Assembly (NCBI GenBank): GCA_963789825.1
Contig: CAWBME010000011.1
Span: 1-64,000, forward strand
DNA from: PFL42 sp963789825
Lineage (GTDB): Bacteria > Chloroflexota > Anaerolineae > Anaerolineales > E44-bin32
DNA: 64,000 bases
Direction of reading: 5' to 3'
The stretch's first letter is position 1. Every line of letters begins with the position of its first letter. The notes under the pieces are model-generated. The model was not told where the DNA came from, did no database searches, and worked only from the letters and a program-made list of their open reading frames with translations. Made by a program: the position numbers and the translations under genes. This document shows, in pieces, positions 9,040 to 18,806 of this stretch.

Positions 9040-11492
9040 TCACTCTCGACCCAGCCAGGCCACGACGTGCACGCTGGATGTTCCCTCGGGTGGGATTGGA
9101 ATCGTCGTCCCGCTGAGCGGCAGACCATTCAATTCCAACCGAACGTCATTCCCCGGACCGATGCGAGTCACCTGGATCGCGTAGCGGACGCCCCGAAAGT
9201 GCCGCTCGGCCTCAAAGCCATCCCAATTGGCGGGAATGACCGGTGCGATCTGCAAGCCGGCGTAGGTTGGCCGGATCCCCAGGATCCACTGTGTGATGGC
9301 GACGTACGACCAGGCCGCTGCGCCTGTCAACCAGGAATTCTTGGCCTCACCAAAGGTGGGGGCATCTTTGCCGGCGATCATTTGGGCGTAGACGTAGGGC
9401 TCGCAGCGGTGGACGTCGCTGATTGGCTCGCGTGCCGACGGGTTGATGCGCAGGTAGTAGTCGTGGGCCCTGTCCCCCCGCCCCACCATCGCCTCGGCGA
9501 TCATGATCCAGGGATTGGTGTGACAAAAGACGCCGGCGTTCTCCTTGTACCCAGGGGGGTAGGAGGAGATCTCGCCCAGGTGCAGGTAGTACTGGCGGTA
9601 GGCAGGCTGCTGCAGCACGATCCCATGCGGCGTCGCCAGGTGGTCGGCCACGAAGTCCAGAGCCTGCCGCGCCCGACCGTCTTCCAGGCCCAAGCCTGCC
9701 ATTACACAGATACCCTGCGGCTCGATGAAGATCCGGCCTTCGTCATTCTCCTTCGACCCGAGCGGCCGGCCGAAATCGTCATAGGCCCGGCGAAACCATT
9801 CGCCGTCCCAGCCCGCAGACCAGATCGCCGTTTCCATCCTCTGGGCTGCTGTCGAGCACATCGCAGCCAGCCCGGCCTCGCCCAGCCTGGTGGCGATTTC
9901 GAGCAATTCCTTGGCTGCGAGCACAAACAACCCGGCGATGAAGACGCTCTCCGCAACCTGCCCGTCTCGGTTGGTCGTGGTTTGAAAGGACTGTCCGGGT
10001 GTGTCCGAGAAGCAATTCAGGTTCAGGCAGTCATTCCAGTCTGCGCGGCCGATCAGAGGCAGACGATGCGGCCCCAATCGGTCGAGGGTGTACTGGATGG
10101 ATCGGCGCAAGTGCTCGACAAGCGGCTCCTCGCTCGCCGGCTGGTTGTCATAGGCCACAGGCGCTTGGAGAATGCCCCAGTCGTCCGTTTCCTTCAGGTA
10201 GGCCGACACCGACAACACCAACCACAGCGGGTCATCATTGAAGCCGCTGCCGACGTCGTTGTTGCCGCGCTTGGTCAGCGGCTGGTACTGGTGATAGGCC
10301 CCCCCACTGGGCAACTGCGTCGCCGCCAAATCCAAGATGCGCTCCCGGGCCCTTACCGGGGAGAACTGCACGAAGCCAAGCAGATCCTGGTTCGAGTCGC
10401 GGAAGCCCATGCCGCGCCCGATTCCGGACTCAAAATAGGAGGCCGAGCGCGAGAGGTTGAAGGTGGTCATCACCTGGTAGGCATTCCAGATGTTCACCAT
10501 GCGATTGGTGTGCGGATCCGGCGTGACCACCTGGAGTGTGTTCAACACGCCGTCCCAGTGCTCACGCGACGCCTGAAAAGCGCGCTCGACCACCTCGGAC
10601 ATCCGGTGCTTCTTGATTACCGGCAGAACCCGGCGCTTGTTGAGGACCTGCAACTCGGGGTCTTCGAACTTGTCATCTGCCGGGTTCTCGTGGTATCCGA
10701 GCAGGAAGATGATTCTGTTTCTGCTCGACCCGGCTCCACGTCCGCCCTGACATGCAGCGCCCCGATCGGCTGCCATCCATGCGCAAGCGAATCCGCCAGC
10801 TTGCCCGCCTCGACAGCCGCCGGTGACTCCCATCCCCGGTAGGCGCCCAGAAAGACCTCACGCTGGGTATCGAATCCGATCACGGGCTCGGAACATGCCA
10901 GATAGGCGAAGTGGCTTCGTCGCTCGCGGTATTCCGTCTTGTGGTAGATCACCCCGTCGACGACTTCAACCTCCCCAACGGAGTAGTTGCGCTGGAAGTT
11001 GGTGGCGTCGTCGTGAGCATCCCAGAGATTGAACTCCACCGCCGCGAACACCGACAAGCTCACTTCCTTCGGGCGATGATTGGTGAGCGTCAGTTCCCAG
11101 GCCTCGAGGGTTTCCCCCGGAGGAACGGAATAGCGGGTGCAGCATTCGATCCCGGCCAGGGAGGAGCGGATGGTGGTGTATCCCAGCCCATGCCGACACT
11201 CATACGCATCCAGTGGCATGCGCCGCGGCTGCCAGGTCGGGCACCAGGTGCCGCCGTCCGCCTCGTCGCGTAGATACAAGTAGCGTCCATTGCTGTCGAG
11301 CGGGGCGTCGTTGTATCGATAGCGGGTTAGGCGCCGCAAGCGGGCGTCGCGGTAGAAGGAGTACCCGCCAGCGGTCTGCGAAATCAGGCCGAAATAGCCC
11401 TCCGAGCCCAAGTAGTTGATCCACGGCAGGGGCGTATCCGGCCGGTCGACCACGTATTCCCGCTTCTCGTCGTCGAAGTGACCATAGCGCAT
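9040..11492 (-). CDS. GH94 cellobiose/cellodextrin-type phosphorylase, one frameshift
   Basis: A protein of about 817 residues matching the full length of cellobiose phosphorylases. It begins MRYGHFDDEKREYVV and shows the N-terminal beta-sandwich (PLPWINYLGSEGYFGLIS). The catalytic domain has GSGFNDDPLW, containing the general-acid aspartate, and GRADWNDCLNLN. The enzyme would split a beta-linked glucoside with phosphate, giving glucose 1-phosphate and saving ATP. The frame breaks near 10705-10720, between HVRADVEPG and RIIFLLGYHENP; a one-base change rejoins it. It starts 21 bases after the permease stop. Cellobiose, laminaribiose and cellodextrin phosphorylases cannot be told apart here. 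Confidence 0.9.
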
Positions 11493-11513
11493 GGAGCCTC
11501 GTTTCCGATCCTC

Positions 11514-12361
11514 CTATTCCTTCACAGCACCCATGGCAATCCCGCTGATGATGTACCGCGGAAAGAACACGTACATGACGATGATCGGCACAATGGTGAT
11601 CGCCAGCCCAAGGTAGATGGCGCCGTACTCGGTCCGATACACATCGCCGCGCAGGGTTTGCACCAACATCGGCAGCGTGTACTTTTCGATCGACGAGATC
11701 AGGATGAAGGCGTTGAAGAAGTTGTTCCAGGCGGCGACAAAGGCGAAGATGCCCAACGTCGCCGCGCCGGGGAGCGCCAGGGGCATCATGACCCGGTGAA
11801 AGATGCCCAACTCACTCGCACCGTCGATCCGGGCGGCATCGATCAGCTCGTGGACGACGACCGACTCCAGGTATTGCTTGCCGAAGAAGACCGCCCCGGC
11901 GCTGGCGATGAGCGGCAGAATGAGCGAGGCGTAGTTGTCGGTCAGTCCCAAGCGGGACATATACTGAAAGAAGCCCACGATCGAGAACTGCATGGGGATC
12001 AGCACCAACAGAATGACGAAGCTCATGAACAGGTTCCTGCCCTTGAAGTCATAGATCACGATGCCGTAGGCCGTCAGGAAGCCGAAATACACCGCCACAA
12101 CCGTCGAGGCGACCGCCACAAACAGGCTGTTGGCGAAGCCTCTCCCCATGTTGATGCCCTTGCTTTGCAGGATCCGGAAGTTCTCGAATAGGTGCGTGCT
12201 CGGCAGCGACGCTCACTCCCTGCTGGATCTCTGTGGTCGAACGGGTGGCATTCACGATCAGCAGCCAGATGGGGATGATGGTGATCACCAGCAGCAAGAT
12301 CAGATAAGCCATACACGATCACCCGCATGCCGTACGTGCCGAGTCTGTAACGGCTGATCAT
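11514..12361 (-). CDS. Sugar ABC transporter permease (MalG type), two frameshifts
   Basis: Inner-membrane permease of a CUT1-family sugar importer, about 282 residues. The start MISRYRLGTYGMRVIV overlaps the previous permease's stop by four bases (ATGA). The frame breaks near 12310 and again near 12205; the pieces MAYLILLLVITIIPIWLL and MGRGFANSLFVAVASTVVAV join into a normal six-helix MalG-like protein. The EAA loop that contacts the ATPase is LIDAARIDGASELG. The two errors are close together and probably technical. Its partners are the upstream permease and the binding lipoprotein. Confidence 0.85.
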
Positions 12362-13317
12362 GCTTGCTGTACCTCCTTCCCGGGCAAACTGGCAAGGTCG
12401 GTGTCCGGGACGGCCGTGCTCTTGCCTTCCCGGTCACGCAGAAAGTAGAAGATTCCCAAGGCGCACACGGTGGTCATGATGAACACCAGCACTCCGACCG
12501 ACGAGGCGAAGGCAATATGCCCCTTGCTGCTGGAGAACTTCATATACATCAGGATATTGTTCGTCATGATCGAGCTAGCCGGAGAGCCTCTGCCATCGGT
12601 CAATAGGAACGGGATGTCGAACATCTTCATCCCGCCCACCAGCGAGGTCACGAAGACAAAAATCAGGATCGGCTTCAACAACGGCAGCGTGATCTGGCCG
12701 AACATCTGCCCGGCCGAGGCACCATCCACCATGGCCGCCTCATACAGGTGGATCGGGATGGCGGTCATGCCGGCCATGATGATGATGGTTGTCCAGCCGA
12801 ACCACGTCCACCATTGGATGAACACCAGCAGGCCGCGGGTGCTGGCGACCTTCTGCAAGTAGTGAATGGCCTCACTCTGGAACCCGGCCGTGACCATGAG
12901 TTGATTGGCGGGGCCATAGTAGGAGAACAGGCTGAAGAACAGCGCCGCCACGGCAGCCGGCATCAGCAGGTTCGGCAAGAAGAACAGCGTTCGCCACATG
13001 CCGGCTGCTCGGATCTTCAGCCGAATGTTCGTGAACCAGGCGGCAAGCAGCAAGGCGATGCCGATCTGGGGGATGAAGTTCAGCGTCCAGATCAACCACG
13101 AGTTGGTGACGGCCTTCATGAAGAAGTCGTCGGCAAACAGGCGCTTGAAGTTGTCCAGGCCGACAAAGCTGGCCTCACGCGACATCAGCGTCCTATCGGT
13201 CAAACTCAATGCCAGCGTGTTGTAGACTGGATAGAGTCCAAATAGAAGAAACCCGATGATGAAGGGAGCGATAAAGAGATAACCATAGCTGTTGGTGCTG
13301 AATTTACCCCTGCGCAT
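12358..13317 (-). CDS. Sugar ABC transporter permease (MalF/UgpA type)
   Basis: Intact permease of about 319 residues with six predicted helices and the EAA-loop motif YEAAMVDGASAGQMFGQIT. I place the start at MRRGKFSTNSYGY (13317) because preceding in-frame residues are not hydrophobic or conserved and the next upstream base run is the terminator of the binding-protein gene. Family members form a heterodimer with the MalG-type permease and energise uptake with an MsmK/MalK ATPase. No such ATPase is encoded in this window, so a shared one elsewhere is expected. Confidence 0.92.
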   Translation of the reverse strand: MRRGKFSTNSYGYLFIAPFIIGFLLFGLYPVYNTLALSLTDRTLMSREASFVGLDNFKRLFADDFFMKAVTNSWLIWTLNFIPQIGIALLLAAWFTNIRLKIRAAGMWRTLFFLPNLLMPAAVAALFFSLFSYYGPANQLMVTAGFQSEAIHYLQKVASTRGLLVFIQWWTWFGWTTIIIMAGMTAIPIHLYEAAMVDGASAGQMFGQITLPLLKPILIFVFVTSLVGGMKMFDIPFLLTDGRGSPASSIMTNNILMYMKFSSSKGHIAFASSVGVLVFIMTTVCALGIFYFLRDREGKSTAVPDTDLASLPGKEVQQA

Positions 13318-13372
13318 GGCCACTCCTGGTTGGACACCGACTCCAAGACTACGATGGTATTCGGCGACGGCC

Positions 13373-13418
13373 AAAAAAGCCAGCGTGGGTCAGTGCACGC
13401 GAACGCACACTGACCCAC
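13373..13418 (-). terminator. Rho-independent terminator/attenuator after the sugar-binding protein gene
   Basis: A perfect 11-bp stem (arms 13385-13395 and 13408-13418, sequence GTGGGTCAGTG and its complement) is followed on the minus strand by GGC and six T residues (13373-13378). It lies between the binding-protein stop at 13439 and the permease start at 13317. Such partial terminators or processing-stable hairpins usually keep binding-protein mRNA more abundant than that of the downstream permeases. Confidence 0.85.
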
Positions 13419-13438
13419 GAGGCTGTGAGCGGACGCTG

Positions 13439-14886
13439 CTACCCGGTTACGGGCGGCTCAGGAATGGTCAGCTCGGGGAACAGGTTCTGGACTGCATCCA
13501 GCCACTGCTGCCAGAACTCGGCTTCCGTGATGTCGCCGAGCAGGTAGCTGGCCAGCGGGTCATTCATCGCCCGCTGAATGGCGTCATCCGATCCGGTCAT
13601 CAGGGCGCCGTTGACCTTGGGCGCTGCTTTGCCGAAAGCATCGTAGTTGTTCTGCCCGCCCAACCAGTCGTAGAGTTCAGACCCGTCGAACGTCGGCGTG
13701 ATCTTCTCCACGACCACCTGGCTGGAGACGAAGTCCCCGGGCGCCTGCTTCTGGTCTTCGGGCGTCTCGGGATCGATCGCCTTGAGGTATTCGTTGGTGT
13801 ACACGCCGGTTGCCCAGTTGGTCAGGTTCTCCTCGTCGAGGGCGACGAACTGGATGAATTCCTTGCCCAGGTCGAGGTTCGGGCTGTCGGCCATGGCGCC
13901 GACCCAGGTGCCGCCCCACTGGTAGGCCAGTGGACCATTGATCAAGGCCCAGTCGCCGCCGGTGTTCGCCGGAGTTCGGCTGGAGCACATAGGGCAGGCC
14001 CCAGGTCGGCAGGAAGTAGCTGAAGACACTCACCGGATTGCCTTCGGCATCGGTCAGCGTGTCGTTCATGCCGGCGAACCAACCCTCGGTCCACTGCGTC
14101 GCCTGGGACTCATACCCGTTGTCCCGCATGAGCTTGGCGAAGGCCACGTACTCTTCGACCTTGGGGTCGATGACCAGCGTGTCATCGACGACCCACGGCT
14201 GCTCGCGGTTGGCCAGGAATGGGTTGAACAGCTCGGCCGAGGTCCCGACCATGAAGTACTTGCCATCGGAACATTCCTTGATCTTGGCGGCGGTCTCGAC
14301 GAACTTGTCGATGTCGGCCACCATGGCCTGCACTGCGGCCGGATCGTCGGTGCCCAGGCATTCCGTGGCAATGCTGCGGCGGTAGAAGAAGCCGCCCGGG
14401 GTTGCCTGATACGAGAATCCCTTCGACACGCCTTCGTTCGCGCCCACCTGGACGACCGCCGGGTAGGTCTTCAGCTCATCCGCCAGCGGAAGCAGGTCGT
14501 TCAGATCCGCCAGGAAATCAGCTTCCACCCATTCCTTGACGAAGGCCGCTTCCAGGGCGACGACGTCAGGGACATCTGCGGTCCCCAGGGCTGCCTTCAG
14601 CTTCGTCTGGTATTCGCCGTTCGTCATCGGGATCATGGTGTAGACAACATCCACATCGGGATGCGTGCCTTCGAAATGCAATCGCCATGGTCCGGATTTC
14701 ATTGGTGAACGACCACACATTCAGGACCTGTTTTTCGGCTGCCGGTGCTTCCGGGGCGGCCGTCGGTTGTTCCGCCGGAGCCGCGGGCTCCGCCGCCGGG
14801 GCTTCCGTCGCCGCGCCACCACAGGCCGTCAGGACCATGGCCGCGGCCACCAGCAAGCTTACAAGTAGCCAAAGTGACTTACGCAT
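13439..14886 (-). CDS. Sugar-binding lipoprotein of ABC importer, two frameshifts
   Basis: Extracytoplasmic solute-binding protein family 1, about 482 residues. The signal peptide ends in the lipobox VLTACGG with lipidated Cys22, followed by an Ala/Pro/Glu-rich linker (residues 24-52). Typical family segments follow: VLNVWSFTNEIR, GEYQTKLKAALGTADVPDVV and, late, GGDWALINGPLAYQWGGTW. The frame breaks near 14690 and near 13970; both gaps are bridged by one-base changes. It is the first structural gene after lacI and most likely determines which oligosaccharide is captured. The aromatic and acidic ligand residues do not let me name the sugar. Confidence 0.9.
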
Positions 14887-14959
14887 TTCCCTTCCCCTCC
14901 TAGAGTGGGATTCGATCGGCTATACTCCGGGCTGTGTGGAGTGACCTCCGCACATCGTC

Positions 14960-15001
14960 GCAGGTCTTCCTTCGTCTCCCAAGGGTGAAGAGAAGACCTG
15001 C
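14960..15001. other. Long stem-loop between lacI and the sugar-binding protein gene
   Basis: Ten-base perfect arms (GCAGGTCTTC at 14960-14969 and its complement at 14992-15001) extend by a further CTTC/GAAG pair across a one-base bulge. The structure sits in the 219-base gap between the lacI stop and the binding-protein start. No T run follows on the minus strand, so it is not a convincing terminator in the gene direction. It may be a 5'-UTR structure, an operator or a processing site for the binding-protein mRNA. Confidence 0.5.
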
Positions 15002-15105
15002 ACGTTTTCGCTGGGTTGTCTCGCCACTCACCTCCTTCCGCTTGGGCTGTTGTCGCTCCCCTTGCGCCGGGGACACTGCGACCCTGCCGTTTCCTTGCCG
15101 ACTTG

Positions 15106-16129
15106 CTACGAGCCAGGCCCCGTCCAGGGCCGGCAGGAAGTACGTTCCACCAGTTCCGTGGGCATTTTGTGCACGCGTTCCACCAGGGGCTCCTTGTCGA
15201 TCAACTTGGCGAGCATCTGGACCGCGATGTAGCCCATCTCCTCGAGGAACTGGTCCACCGTGGTCAGCCCCATGTATCTGGCTTCTGGGATGTTGTCGAA
15301 CCCCACCACGGAGCAATCCTCCGGGATGCGCACCCCCACTTCGCTGGCGGCCAGGAACACGCCGATGGCCGACTGGTCATTTGCGGCGAAGATCGCCGTG
15401 GGCGGTTCCTGCAGCGAGAAGAGTTGGAGAGCGCATTTGCGTCCGGTATCGGTCGAGAAGTCGCCGGCGACCAGCAGCTGGTCATCCAGCTCGATGCCTG
15501 CGTTCGTCAGCGCGTCCCGGTACCCCTTCAGGCGACGCTGTCCACTCCCGATCTCGGGTCTGCCCGTGATGAAGCCGAATTCGGCGATGCCCCAGGCGCA
15601 ACAGGTGCTCCATGGCCTGGAGGGCGCCTTCGTAGTTCGTCCCCTGCACGTAGGGATAGTTCGGGTCCTTACCGTGGGGGTCCACGGAGACTATCGGGGC
15701 ATCGGAGATGAAATCGGCTGCGGCAGAGGCAACGATGATCACGCCATCGGCAATCGAATTGTTCAGGAGCGAGACATAGTGCTGTTCATGCAACGCCGCC
15801 CCGCTCTTCTTCACGTCGCCCGTGGTGTAGAGCAAGAGATCGAAGGTCAATTCGGCAATCGCTCGATTGATGCCCTTCATGATCTCGATCGAATAGGGGA
15901 ACCCGATGTCCGGCACGACGAGCCCGATCAGGTTCTTCCTGCGGCTGCGCATGCTGCGCGCTGCCAGGTTCGAGGTGTAGCCCAGTTCATCGATGACGGC
16001 CAGGACGCGCTGCTGTGTGTCGTCCGCCACGTCGACCCGCGCGTTCAATACCCGCGAGACGGTGGAGACCGACACTCCCGCCGCTTTTGCTACATCGGTG
16101 ATGCTGGCAGATCGTCTGGTGGCTCTCAT
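15106..16129 (-). CDS. LacI-family transcriptional regulator, one frameshift
   Basis: A 341-residue repressor. Residues about 8-50 are a LacI helix-turn-helix (SITDVAKAAGVSVSTVSRVLN) ending in the hinge segment NLAARSMRSRRKNLIGLVV. The rest is a periplasmic-binding-protein-like effector domain with IFAANDQSAIGVFLA and SVVGFDNIPEARYMGLTTV. The frame breaks near 15578, between LLRLGHRRI and GFITGRPEIG; one base restores it. The start at 16129 is chosen because the HTH follows directly. As the first gene of the locus and facing a near-palindrome, it probably represses itself and the transporter and glycosidase genes until an imported sugar binds. Confidence 0.9.
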
Positions 16130-16138
16130 TCCCGCGCT

Positions 16139-16168
16139 TCCGGGAAGGATACCGGTAACGTTCCCGGA
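16139..16168. promoter_or_regulatory. 30-bp near-palindrome, putative LacI-family operator
   Basis: Ten bases upstream of the lacI start lies an imperfect palindrome with arms TCCGGGAA and TTCCCGGA around the perfect core TACCGGTA. Thirteen of fifteen base pairs are symmetric. The central CG step in an even-length palindrome is typical of LacI-family operators. Position between promoter and start codon fits autorepression. I did not find a second clear copy in front of the binding-protein gene. Confidence 0.65.
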
Positions 16169-16784
16169 GCAAGTCCATTCTTGCACGCTTCTCGGCGGTT
16201 GTCAATCGCCTGGCAAATCTGGGGCGGTTTGTCAGACAAACTGAGCGGGTTCCGCCTGGCTGAGAGGCGCGGGCCTGCCGTCGGTGGAGCAGTAGCCCCC
16301 GTCGCCGACACCGGGCACCCCCTGGCAGGCACGCCCAACCCAGGGCCTCGCCCTCGGCCTGCTGCCCTCCGCCGCCCCCGAAGACCCACGCCCGTAGATC
16401 GGATGGCAGGACTCTGCGGAGCGGCCTGGCTTCGGCCCGGGGGTTCACCGAGGGGAGTACCGGCTGGCTGCCAGCCTGATCCGCCGCCACGTCCCTCTGA
16501 ACCCTCGCCTCCGGCACCACCGGCACGGCCACAACGGATCCGGCGTTGCTGAGCGAAGCTGCGCTGGTACGGATCGTCGAGACTCAGGCCGCCGGCGCGC
16601 ACAATACCGAGTCCTCGCAGCGTTCCGAGTAACTGCGCCATGTGCTGCTCGCCGTGGCACACGCTGTTCGCCAAGCGATGGGGGGCCCAGGCTTCGGAGG
16701 AGCCCGCCGCAATGAGCAGGACCGGCGCCCGCAGACACGTCGGCGGATCACGCCCTCGAGCGGGAGGCTTCGCTGGCTCGTATC
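16169..16784. other. 616-base gap without a convincing gene
   Basis: This GC-rich stretch separates lacI from the S51 peptidase. All frames either have stops or very Arg/Gly/Pro-rich translations. One minus-strand segment (about 16560-16740) reads plausibly as protein for some 50 residues (for example LLGTLRGLGIVRAGGLSLDD), so a decayed or error-ridden gene is possible, but I recognise no family. The lacI promoter should lie in its left end. Confidence 0.4.
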
Positions 16785-17630
16785 TCAATCGAGCTCGACG
16801 GGCTGGCCGGTGGTGTACCGGCGTCGCACCCGGCCCTGCTGAACAACCACTCCGCCCAAGCCCACCACCCGCCACCGACCTCTGGATCCAACCAGCGCCG
16901 TGTTGCCCTCGACACCGATCAGCGTCGATCCGCTGGGGCGGAGCCGCACGGCAAGCGAGACCAGCGGGGCCGGGATCTCGTCAAAGTGCGGGATGACCAC
17001 GGCCTCGGGGATCAACCCGAAGCCTGGACCCCAGCGCACCAACTGCGGAAAGGCGCCAACGTCGGGCATGAAGCTTCCCACGATCATCGCCCCTGCCGAA
17101 CATCCCGCCAGCACGCCGCCCGAGGCGAGCACGTCGAGCACCGCCTGCCATAGCGCCGTGCCGCGCAGCGTCCGATACAGGTAGTCAGGCTTCCCGCCGG
17201 AGAAGTAGATCAGGTTCGCTGCGCGAACCGCAGCAGCGAACTCCGGACGCTCGCAGTCCGCACGCGTCAACGCCAGCACCGCCGCGGGCTCGGCGCCCAA
17301 CGCACGGAAATGGTCGACGCCCATTCGCCCCCAGCGCTCGGGCACGCCCTTCCCATCCGGCGTCGAGGCCGTGGGGAGAATGACCACCCGGGCGCCTCCG
17401 GCGCGGTCCAGCAGCTCTCGATCGACCGGCCGCATCGGATCGAGGAATTCCCCGCTACCGACGAGGGCCAGAGTCCCGGCTCCGTTTGCACCGCCTGAGA
17501 GAGGCGACCGAGGCACCGGCGGGCCCGCGTCAGCCAGCACGCCTGGACTCCGCCCGGCAAGCGCAACCAACGCCCCTGCCATCACCATCGGTGCGGCTGC
17601 CCGAGCGCGCAGACACACAGTCCATCGCAC
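16785..17630 (-). CDS. Peptidase S51 / cyanophycinase-like protein
   Basis: This 281-residue protein belongs to the dipeptidase E/cyanophycinase family of serine peptidases with a class-I glutamine-amidotransferase-like fold. The nucleophile Ser178 lies in the elbow GCSAGAM. FSGGKPDYLYRTL is the substrate-side segment, and VVILPTAST and ALVGSGEFLDP are core strands. The N-terminus (residues 1-34) is Arg- then Ala/Val-rich and may be a signal or a mis-extended start; the conserved core starts near residue 50. Family members hydrolyse Asp-X dipeptides, cyanophycin or related peptides. Neighbours give no hint of the substrate. Confidence 0.8.
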   Translation of the reverse strand: MRWTVCLRARAAAPMVMAGALVALAGRSPGVLADAGPPVPRSPLSGGANGAGTLALVGSGEFLDPMRPVDRELLDRAGGARVVILPTASTPDGKGVPERWGRMGVDHFRALGAEPAAVLALTRADCERPEFAAAVRAANLIYFSGGKPDYLYRTLRGTALWQAVLDVLASGGVLAGCSAGAMIVGSFMPDVGAFPQLVRWGPGFGLIPEAVVIPHFDEIPAPLVSLAVRLRPSGSTLIGVEGNTALVGSRGRWRVVGLGGVVVQQGRVRRRYTTGQPVELD

Positions 17631-17825
17631 CCACCACTCCGGGACCTCCCTGGCCGATCCTCTCCCGATCAGTGAGACCGAAGTTGGGGCAACTCATCCT
17701 CATCCATTGAAGGCGCAAGGGCCTCGCTCCCGGAGCTGCCAAGTCCAGGACAATCAGCCAGCCTAGGCGTCCCGCAACTGCAACGGCGCCAACGGGGATG
17801 TAAGCCGGGCGAACGAGACCCCGCC

Positions 17826-18251
17826 CTAGCCCTCGACAATGAGGGTGTATTCCTTGTCGCCGCTCTGTCCGCTCACCTGGGTTCCAAAACACCACACGGA
17901 GACCGCGAATGTTGAGACCCCAGCCCCTTCGGGAATGCCGCTGATGATCGCGGCATCTTCCCCCTCCACAAAGACAAGCTCTAGCCCTGCGGGGAGAGTT
18001 CCCTTCGACACAGAGAATTCGCCCACAGGCGTGACGTTCTCTGTGATGCGAATCTCAGCCTCGTACATCACGCCCGCTCGCGCAGCGGGCAGGATGTCTG
18101 GTGCGAAGGTCAGGGGGCCGGGTGTGGGGCCGAAGTCCTCCGTCGCCTCAGGCTGGGGCGTCGGGGTGATTCCAGCCGTCAAACGGCAAGACACGGCAGC
18201 CATGGCCATCAAGGGAACAATGGACAGAACGAGCAGATGCTTGGCCTTCAT
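17826..18251 (-). CDS. Small lipoprotein with putative Ig-like (He_PIG-type) domain
   Basis: This 141-residue protein starts MKAKHLLVLSIVPLMAMAAVSC, a signal peptide with Cys22 as probable lipidation site, followed by a Pro/Thr/Glu linker. The remaining roughly 95 residues carry the pattern of putative-Ig domains found in bacterial surface proteins: PDILPAARAGVMYEAEIRI, then KGTLPAGLELV and ISGIPEGAGVSTFAVSV. It is therefore probably a surface-anchored binding or structural protein. It is isolated between two gene-poor stretches, and I see no operon partner. Confidence 0.65.
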   Translation of the reverse strand: MKAKHLLVLSIVPLMAMAAVSCRLTAGITPTPQPEATEDFGPTPGPLTFAPDILPAARAGVMYEAEIRITENVTPVGEFSVSKGTLPAGLELVFVEGEDAAIISGIPEGAGVSTFAVSVWCFGTQVSGQSGDKEYTLIVEG

Positions 18252-18806
18252 CTCAGTCTCCAAGAGTGCGATCCCATGCCCTGCCCGACTGTATCGGCGT
18301 ACGCAGGCCCACCCAACCGCCCCGATCGCCGCCTTGGAGGCGGTGTGGCATTGACGCGGCTGCGCATGTGCAGCCGGGACTGTAGAGTTCCACGGTCGGT
18401 CCGCATGTCTTCCGGCATGTCCGCTGGGTCCGCACCGATCTCGCCCGGATGGGCATGCTCCCGTGCGCTCGCAGACCTGCGGCCAAAGCGTTGAGCCGCC
18501 TCCTCGCAGTGGCAAAGGTGCGCTCGCCCGGCGCGATCGCGTGCGGCATCCCCTCGGATCCTCCTGGATGGGCTGCGGGAAGGCCCGCCGGCCCGGGAGC
18601 GCGTCGAGATCTGGGCTGACGCCGGCGCCTTGCACCAGTCAGGGAACGGCATCGAGGCACGGCCAGGATGACGCCCTGCGCCCGGCCGGCACGGTCGAGC
18701 GGCCTCCGATCGACAGACCGCATTGCCGTGGCCACAACAGGCCGAGGGGAAGGCGCTCGGTTCACAGAACGCGCGCTCCAAGGAGACTGCCAATGGCCGC
18801 ATCTGC
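18252..18806. other. 555-base gap without a convincing gene
   Basis: Several frames are open on both strands because of the high GC content, but translations are Arg/Ala/Pro-rich with no hydrophobic core, lipobox or recognisable motif. No clear terminator or promoter is evident. It may hold the promoter of the small lipoprotein gene at its left end. Confidence 0.4.

Noticed and set aside
8008..10842. A 944-codon open frame on the plus strand across the GH1 and GH94 genes
   Set aside because: It is antisense to two well-conserved glycosidase genes with visible active sites. Its translation has no recognisable domain, and long antisense frames are common at this GC content.
16560..16740. Protein-like stretch on the minus strand between lacI and the S51 peptidase
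   Set aside because: Only about 50 residues look plausible, without a start, ribosome-binding site or known family. Kept as a note in the gap entry.
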